Shown here piece after piece: positions 59,784 through 64,000 of a stretch of DNA of 64,000 bases. Position 1 is the first letter of the stretch; every line of letters begins with the position of its first letter. The stretch is from Pseudomonas frederiksbergensis. Its GTDB lineage: Bacteria > Pseudomonadota > Gammaproteobacteria > Pseudomonadales > Pseudomonadaceae. The stretch covers positions 1-64,000 of the forward strand of contig NZ_FNTF01000001.1 of the NCBI RefSeq assembly GCF_900105495.1. The letters run 5' to 3'. A program made the position numbers and the translations under genes. The notes under the pieces were generated by a model. It saw only the letters and a program-made list of their open reading frames with translations. It ran no database searches and was not told the origin of the DNA.

Positions 59784-60692
59784 ATGAGTAAGCAAGCTGC
59801 AGTTATCGAGCTCGGATACATGGGTATCTCGGTCAAGGACCCTGATGCGTGGAAATCATTTGCCACGGATATGCTAGGTCTGCAAGTTCTTGATGAGGGT
59901 GAGAAGGACCGTTTCTATCTGCGGATGGATTACTGGCATCATCGGATCGTAGTCCATCACAACGGACAGGACGACTTGGAGTACCTAGGCTGGCGTGTAG
60001 CCGGCAAGCCGGAGTTCGAAGCTCTGGGTCAAAAGCTTATTGATGCCGGTTACAAGATCCGCATCTGCGACAAAGTTGAGGCTCAGGAGCGTATGGTGTT
60101 GGGTCTGATGAAGACAGAAGATCCGGGCGGCAACCCGACCGAGATATTCTGGGGCCCCCGGATCGACATGAGCAACCCGTTCCATCCCGGTCGCCCCCTG
60201 CACGGAAAGTTTGTGACCGGTGACCAAGGCTTGGGCCATTGCATCGTTCGCCAAACCGACGTCGCAGAAGCTCATAAGTTTTATAGCCTGCTGGGCTTCC
60301 GTGGGGACGTCGAATACCGGATTCCGTTGCCCAACGGCATGACTGCCGAACTGTCGTTCATGCATTGCAACGCCCGTGATCACTCCATTGCTTTTGGTGC
60401 CATGCCCGCTGCCAAACGACTCAATCACTTGATGCTTGAGTACACCCATATGGAAGACTTGGGATACACGCACCAACAGTTTGTAAAGAACGAAATTGAC
60501 ATTGCCTTGCAGCTTGGCATTCACGCCAACGACAAGGCGTTGACGTTCTATGGTGCAACGCCTTCGGGCTGGCTCATTGAGCCCGGCTGGCGAGGTGCCA
60601 CGGCCATAGATGAAGCGGAGTATTACGTCGGCGACATCTTCGGCCATGGCGTGGAGGCCACTGGATATGGCCTGGATGTAAAACTGAGCTAA
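59784..60692 (+). CDS. nahC: NahC, 1,2-dihydroxynaphthalene dioxygenase
   Basis: 302 residues, extradiol dioxygenase of the two-domain vicinal-oxygen-chelate type. The C-terminal domain carries metal-site segments [21 protein letters not shown] and SGWLIEPGW. It cleaves 1,2-dihydroxynaphthalene to 2-hydroxychromene-2-carboxylate. Intact and of standard length. The 243 bp to nahQ hold no gene. Confidence 0.96.
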
Positions 60693-60935
60693 AGATGCGC
60701 GCTCGTTGGGCGAGGCTCTAGTCCAGCATCTTCATACGCAACCAACCTTGCAGGGCGATGAGATCAAAGGACGTTAAAGCGAAGGGGAAGTGGTTCGGGC
60801 CATGCGCATACCGATCCATGACATTTGTTTCATAGTATATAGGTAGATAGGTGAATCAAGCGCTTAGTCAACTAGTGGACACATCTGTTCCATGAGGCTA
60901 TCTACTATCTATTCAAAACAAGAATAATAAATAGG

Positions 60936-61583
60936 ATGAAAATAATAATGATAAAAAGAACGATTTGTCTTGTGTATCCTCTATTCTGTTTGGCAAGCCC
61001 CACATGGGCCGAAGAGTCGCCTTGGACGTACCGTATTGGTATGACTAATGTAGCTTTCGATGCTAGCGCAAAAGTATACTTAAATGGTCAGCGGGTGCCA
61101 GGAGGAAGCGCTGATGCGAGCGATAACAACGCGCTTACATTCGACTTCGGCTACGCCATCAACGACCAGTGGAATGTACGTGCGATTGTCGGTATTCCGC
61201 CTACAACTAAAGTGACGGGCGCAGGCACACTTCCTGGTATCCAGCTGGGGAAAATAACTTACGCTCCAACAGTATTAACGTTGAACTATAACCTCCCCGC
61301 TTTGGGTCCCGTTCGCCCTCACATAGGTGCGGGAGTCAATTACACGCGGATTTTTGAAAGTCGGGACGCTAATCTAAAATCGTTCGATGCCGACCACGCT
61401 TGGTCCCCCGCGCTACATGTTGGTGCCGATATTGACGTTAACCGTGGTTGGTTCGTTAGCATTGATATCCGGAAGTTATACCTGAAAACCGACGCATCAG
61501 GGTACTTGGGGCCACAGGAGGCTAAAGCACGGGTAACTCTTGACCCATTACTAACTTCGATCGCGATCGGACGCCAATTCTGA
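60936..61583 (+). CDS. nahQ: NahQ, OmpW-family outer-membrane protein
   Basis: 215 residues with a signal peptide (CLVYPLFCLASPTWA) and an eight-stranded OmpW barrel pattern (WTYRIGMTNVAF to LLTSIAIGRQF, ending in Phe). nahQ lies between nahC and nahE in known nah operons; OmpW proteins conduct small hydrophobic molecules, and a role in naphthalene uptake is suspected but unproved. An alternative start (MIKRT) is 4 codons in. No strong ribosome site. Confidence 0.88.
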   Translation: MKIIMIKRTICLVYPLFCLASPTWAEESPWTYRIGMTNVAFDASAKVYLNGQRVPGGSADASDNNALTFDFGYAINDQWNVRAIVGIPPTTKVTGAGTLPGIQLGKITYAPTVLTLNYNLPALGPVRPHIGAGVNYTRIFESRDANLKSFDADHAWSPALHVGADIDVNRGWFVSIDIRKLYLKTDASGYLGPQEAKARVTLDPLLTSIAIGRQF

Positions 61584-61631
61584 TGATTCTGTTTAAAGTT
61601 CTTTATCTATCTAACCGCAAAGGGTGTTTCC

Positions 61632-62636
61632 ATGTCGAATAAAATTATGAAAACGTCGCGTCTTACCGCCGAAGATATCAACGGCGCCTGGACTATAATG
61701 CCCACACCCTCGACGCCTGATGCTTCTGATTGGCGCAGCACTGCCACCGTGGACTTAGAAGAGACTGCCCGCATAGTTGAAGAGCTGATTGCAGCTGGTG
61801 TCAACGGTATTCTAAGTATGGGTACTTTTGGTGAGTGCGCCACGTTGACCTGGGATGAAAAACGTGATTATGTCTCGACGATTGTCGAGACCATTCGTGG
61901 TCGCGTGCCTTATTTCTGTGGCACGACAGCCTTAAATACCCGAGAAGTCATCCGCCAGACCCGAGAGCTTATCGATATTGGCGCCAACGGCACTATGCTC
62001 GGGGTGCCGATGTGGGTGAAGATGGACCTGCCTACAGCGGTTCAGTTCTATCGTGATGTTGCAGATGCGGTACCAGAGGCTGCCATTGCGATTTACGCCA
62101 ACCCCGAAGCATTCAAGTTCGACTTCCCTCGCCCATTCTGGGCAGAGATGTCCAAAATTCCGCAGGTAGTGACTGCGAAGTATCTAGGCATCGGAATGCT
62201 TGACTTGGACCTGAGACTGGCACCCAACATCCGCTTCCTTCCCCACGAAGATGACTATTACGCGGCCGCACGCATCAATCCCGAGCGCATAACCGCGTTC
62301 TGGTCAAGCGGGGCCATGTGCGGCCCGGCTACCGCCATCATGTTGCGTGACGAAGTGGTGCGGGCCAAGAGCACCGGTGACTGGGCCAAGGCCAAAGCCA
62401 TCTCCGATGATATGCGTGCAGCCGACTCGACATTGTTTCCGCGTGGCGACTTTTCGGAGTTCTCGAAGTATAATATCGGGCTTGAAAAGGCACGGATGGA
62501 TGCGGCTGGTTGGCTCAAGGCTGGGCCCTGCCGTCCGCCCTACAACCTTGTTCCAGAAGACTACCTCGCTGGTGCACAGAAATCAGGCAAGGCTTGGGCC
62601 GCGCTGCACGCTAAATACAGTAATGAATTGAAGTAG
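61632..62636 (+). CDS. nahE: NahE, trans-o-hydroxybenzylidenepyruvate hydratase-aldolase
   Basis: 334 residues, dihydrodipicolinate-synthase fold. The Schiff-base lysine is in [10 protein letters not shown] and the [11 protein letters not shown] loop is conserved. It hydrates and cleaves trans-o-hydroxybenzylidenepyruvate to salicylaldehyde and pyruvate. Start at 61632 gives three more residues than the NAH7 protein as I recall it. Confidence 0.96.
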
Positions 62637-62889
62637 TTCACCTCCGCAGACCTGAGTGACAGGGTGGCGCAGACGCTGAGGGTGCAGGAATTAAGTGAGC
62701 TAAAGCACATTTCTTGCGCCAGGCATTGCCAGATCAGCAAAGTTTGCTGATCTGGCAGTTTCAAAAATTTGGGCGAAAGCTGATATCAGGAATACGGGAT
62801 AAAGGCAGTGCACCATAACGACGGGGGCGTGCCATTCGTGATGAACGATTTTGCTATTGTGCCGACTTCTGTTCTTGGAGTGTTTGATT

Positions 62890-63489
62890 GTGATTGTCGA
62901 TTTTTATTTCGATTTTTTGAGTCCGTTCTCTTACTTGGCCAACCATCGTTTGTCAAAGCTTGCGCAAGACTATGGCTTTTCCATTCGTTATTACGCAATC
63001 GATTTGGCGCGAGTTAAAATAGCCATCGGAAACGTTGGTCCATCTAATCGCGACCTGATAGTCAAGCTGGACTATTTGAAAGTAGATTTGCAACGGTGGG
63101 CCGAGCTTTACGAAATACCGTTGGTATTCCCAGCTAACTACAACAGCCGACGGATGAATACTGGGCTTTATTACTCGGGAGCCATGGCACAGACTGGTGC
63201 CTATGTGAATGTAGTATTTAATGCGGTTTGGGGAGATGGCATAGCTCCAGATTTGGAAAGCTTGCCTGCTCTGGTATCTGAAAAACTAGGCTGGGATCGT
63301 AGCGCCTTCGAGGACTTTATCAGCAGCGATGCCGCAACAGAGAGGTATGACGAGCAGACACATGCCGCGATCGAACGCAAAGTGTTCGGTGTGCCAACGA
63401 TGTTTTTGGGCGATGAAATGTGGTGGGGAAACGACCGTCTATTTATGCTCGAGAACGCAGTGGGAGGTGCGCCTGTAAATGGAGAATAG
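62890..63489 (+). CDS. nahD: NahD, 2-hydroxychromene-2-carboxylate isomerase
   Basis: 199 residues from GTG 62890 (read MIVDFYFDFLSPFSYLAN), with GGAG 10 bp upstream; the ATG further upstream gives an unlike N-terminus. Kappa-class glutathione-transferase/DsbA-like fold (VFGVPTMFLGDEMWWGNDRL). It isomerises 2-hydroxychromene-2-carboxylate to trans-o-hydroxybenzylidenepyruvate using glutathione. The last residues (GGAPVNGE) differ from the NAH7 protein, suggesting a recombination point at the operon end. nahE lies 254 bp upstream. Confidence 0.93.
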   Translation: MIVDFYFDFLSPFSYLANHRLSKLAQDYGFSIRYYAIDLARVKIAIGNVGPSNRDLIVKLDYLKVDLQRWAELYEIPLVFPANYNSRRMNTGLYYSGAMAQTGAYVNVVFNAVWGDGIAPDLESLPALVSEKLGWDRSAFEDFISSDAATERYDEQTHAAIERKVFGVPTMFLGDEMWWGNDRLFMLENAVGGAPVNGE

Positions 63490-63898
63490 TCGCTACGGAG
63501 CGCTTGTGCCGGCTAAATGCCGATATAAGTGGTTGACCTGATCGTTATTTGCTCGATACAGCGCTTTCAAAATCAGCGGCTACTGAAGTCAGATAAAAAT
63601 GCGGGACTACTTCAGGCATCCTGTGCGACACAAAGTTTTACCTGTAATTGTCCACCTATTCCGAGTTTGGAATGGTAGCTGACTCGCTATGCGACCAGCG
63701 ATAGCCTAACAAGACATGCATCACTGGTAACGGTGGGGTGTGAAGCTCCTGCAACAATGTAGCCCCTTGATGTGTGTATTTGCTGCGAGGTGAAGCACAG
63801 ATGCTCGGAGCCGTACCGGCTTGTGGCGCTAGGCTGGCAAGTATGAGCAACGTAAGTGGGGGTTGGGGCGCAATGGGAACCAAAAACCAACGCAAGCC
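63490..63898. other. Gene-free stretch after the upper operon
   Basis: About 400 bp with no gene I can support. Small open frames on the reverse strand (63656-63929) lack ribosome sites and recognisable sequence. No clear terminator or insertion-sequence end was seen. Confidence 0.5.
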
Positions 63899-64000
63899 TT
63901 ACCAGCGTCGTTCGGTGCCTTCCTCCCATGCCTCCGCCTCGATAAAGCAGCTGCGCATATCGGCTTCCTGGCTGATCTCGGTTAGTAGGTCATGCAAGGT
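63899..64000 (-). CDS. C-terminal end of an unrecognised gene running off the window
   Basis: The reverse strand gives an open frame from the window edge to TAA at 63899-63901 encoding TLHDLLTEISQEADMRSCFI and then a tail ending EEGTERRW. Composition is protein-like. No family is assigned from 33 residues. Confidence 0.35.
   Translation of the reverse strand, partial: TLHDLLTEISQEADMRSCFIEAEAWEEGTERRW

Overview
The window reads as part of a self-transmissible IncP-9-type naphthalene catabolic plasmid of a Pseudomonas. Two observations support this. A complete nah upper operon and most of the nah/sal lower operon flank the NahR regulator. The backbone between them has the IncP-9-type Rep protein, ParA/ParB, a MobF relaxase and a VirB-type mating apparatus. 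These assignments come from reading the proteins and recalling the families; no database search was run.

Layout. 1-8.3 kb (minus strand): lower (salicylate) pathway in the order nahG-T-H-I-N-L-O-M-K, with nahK cut by the window edge and the first 1.6 kb full of single-base losses. 8.5-9.4 kb: nahR, divergent from nahG. 9.5-11.5 kb: junk junction with an IS30 remnant, an antisense tyrosine-recombinase scrap, a truncated P4-type integrase and the ends of foreign genes. 11.5-12.3 kb: rulA and the first quarter of rulB under a LexA box. 12.8-20.2 kb: a HigBA-like toxin-antitoxin pair, then the conjugative leading region (ssb, DUF932, KorA/TrfB-like, small unknowns, SprT-like protease, stbABC). 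20.2-26.2 kb: StbA-type direct-repeat array, oriT, traA, traB, traC and a protein with repeated helix-turn-helix units. 26.5-39.3 kb (minus): type IV secretion operon with accessory genes. 39.8-42.7 kb: parA, parB and small genes. 43-45.4 kb: resolvase, oriV and repA. 45.5-47.9 kb: unknown backbone genes, including a DUF1173 gene with an in-frame stop. 47.9-49.6 kb: the remaining three quarters of rulB fused to a TraN-like fragment. 50.2-53.8 kb: an intact P4-type integrase, an unknown cluster and a ligD scrap. 53.9-63.5 kb (plus): upper pathway nahAaAbAcAd-B-F-C-Q-E-D.

How it fits together. The upper operon converts naphthalene to salicylate. NahG and the meta-cleavage enzymes then take salicylate to catechol and on to pyruvate and acetyl-CoA. 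NahR with salicylate is expected to activate both operons, and similar ATTCAC-containing sites lie about 100 bp before nahAa and nahG. The two rulB parts (about 109 and 319 codons) add up to one full-length gene if the plasmid is circular. The simplest reading is that the whole catabolic block is an insertion into rulB of an IncP-9 backbone.

Points most worth following up: a six-copy 16-bp palindrome present only in the backbone; two near-identical promoter-plus-structured-leader units before leading-region genes; the 11-bp-phased array before stbA; an R388-like nic site; and the rulB split.
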